Shown: piece by piece, positions 63,656-64,000 of the stretch
How the letters are laid out: the number at the start of each line of letters is the position of its first letter
Numbering within the stretch: position 1 is the first letter of the stretch
Source: Haemaphysalis longicornis
Taxonomy: Eukaryota; Arthropoda; Arachnida; Ixodida; Ixodidae
Direction of reading: 5' to 3'
DNA length: 64,000 nucleotides
Assembly (NCBI GenBank): GCA_013339765.2
Contig: CM023451.1
Span: 153,614,623-153,678,622 of the forward strand
The notes under the pieces: generated by a model
Told to the model about the DNA's origin: nothing
Database searches by the model: none
The model's input: only the letters and a program-made list of their open reading frames with translations
Position numbers and translations under genes: made by a program

Positions 63656-64000
63656 CTGTAAAACCAAAGGTGCAATACAATTAGCAATACGGCTATGTTG
63701 CTTGTATAAACGATAGAAAAAAAGCACAAAAATAAACATGGCAATACCCAGGACCTTTGTTATGTTTTTTCATTGTGTTATTTTTGTCTTATGGCACAAT
63801 TTGAATTCTTGAAACCAACTTTCGTGAAAACCTATTGAGCACGATTTTCCATACCAACCATTACTACATTAAATGGCTGCACAATACTTTTTGCCTGAAT
63901 GTAAATGCGGATAAGAAATTTACTATTATTTTGAAGCAGCCAGTTTTTATGGCCAGTCACAGAAAATGGGAGCAGATGCCGTTGGTGCAGGGCTGCATGC
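63656..64000. other. No gene recognised; AT-rich
   Basis: If the minus-strand terminal exon is real, this would be its upstream intron. No independent feature is visible. Confidence 0.4.

Overview
The window reads as repeat-dense intergenic or intronic DNA from an arthropod, most likely a hard tick. The tick assignment is inference from remembered families: tRNA-derived SINEs of the Ruka type with a (CAAT)n tail, Helentron debris, Penelope-like sequence and CR1/I-type LINE remnants. There is no operon structure. No complete multi-exon host gene can be assembled; long open frames with recognisable homology are almost all parts of mobile elements or THAP-domain proteins.

Layout. 1-5.1 kb: a tRNA-like SINE head and mostly unassignable DNA. 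5.1-14.7 kb: two copies of one ~3.2 kb hAT-like transposon in opposite orientation (5143-8254 and 11327-14645), each with its own exact 8-bp target duplication. Both carry the same ~230 bp MITE; the right copy has a second MITE, for which the left copy is the empty site. 16.9-17.4 kb: Helentron-like debris. 19.16-23.78 kb: a nearly full-length CR1/L2-type LINE with 290-bp 5' monomers, an ORF1 with a 2A-like peptide and coiled coil, and an ORF2 with endonuclease and reverse transcriptase. 23.8-25.6 kb: a minus-strand Helentron remnant, a SINE and a copy of a repeat that also occurs at 47 kb. 26.79-27.24 kb: a fold-back element with a 13-bp target duplication and two hammerhead-like cores, probably Penelope-related. 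28.8-29.4 kb: another Helentron-like copy with a 149-bp tandem duplication. 30.66-32.24 kb: a 1.58 kb P-like DNA transposon with 31-bp perfect inverted repeats and an 8-bp duplication. 35.6-36.2 kb: LINE end plus an internally deleted Helentron with a TATA/initiator promoter. 39.4-43.2 kb: SINE and two THAP-domain frames. 44.5-48.2 kb: nested SINEs, a 5'-truncated I-type LINE and a 152-bp satellite. 54.7 and 57.1 kb: 30-33 bp hairpins matching the P-like termini. 55.4 kb: a 250 bp GT/GC array. 57.0-58.6 kb: Helentron 5' part split by a LINE tail. 60-62 kb: palindromes and satellite. 62.2-64 kb: AT-richer DNA with a decayed C-type-lectin exon and a possible terminal exon.

Most notable: (1) the LINE carries, in one transcript, a 2A site, an ORF1 stop in the exact UAG-CAR-YYA readthrough context with no in-frame AUG before the endonuclease, and a perfect A-AAA-AAC slippery heptamer exactly where the reading frame changes by -1; (2) a P-like element together with two tiny hairpins whose lengths and target duplications fit P-type excision footprints; (3) the fold-back element with two opposed hammerhead-like cores.
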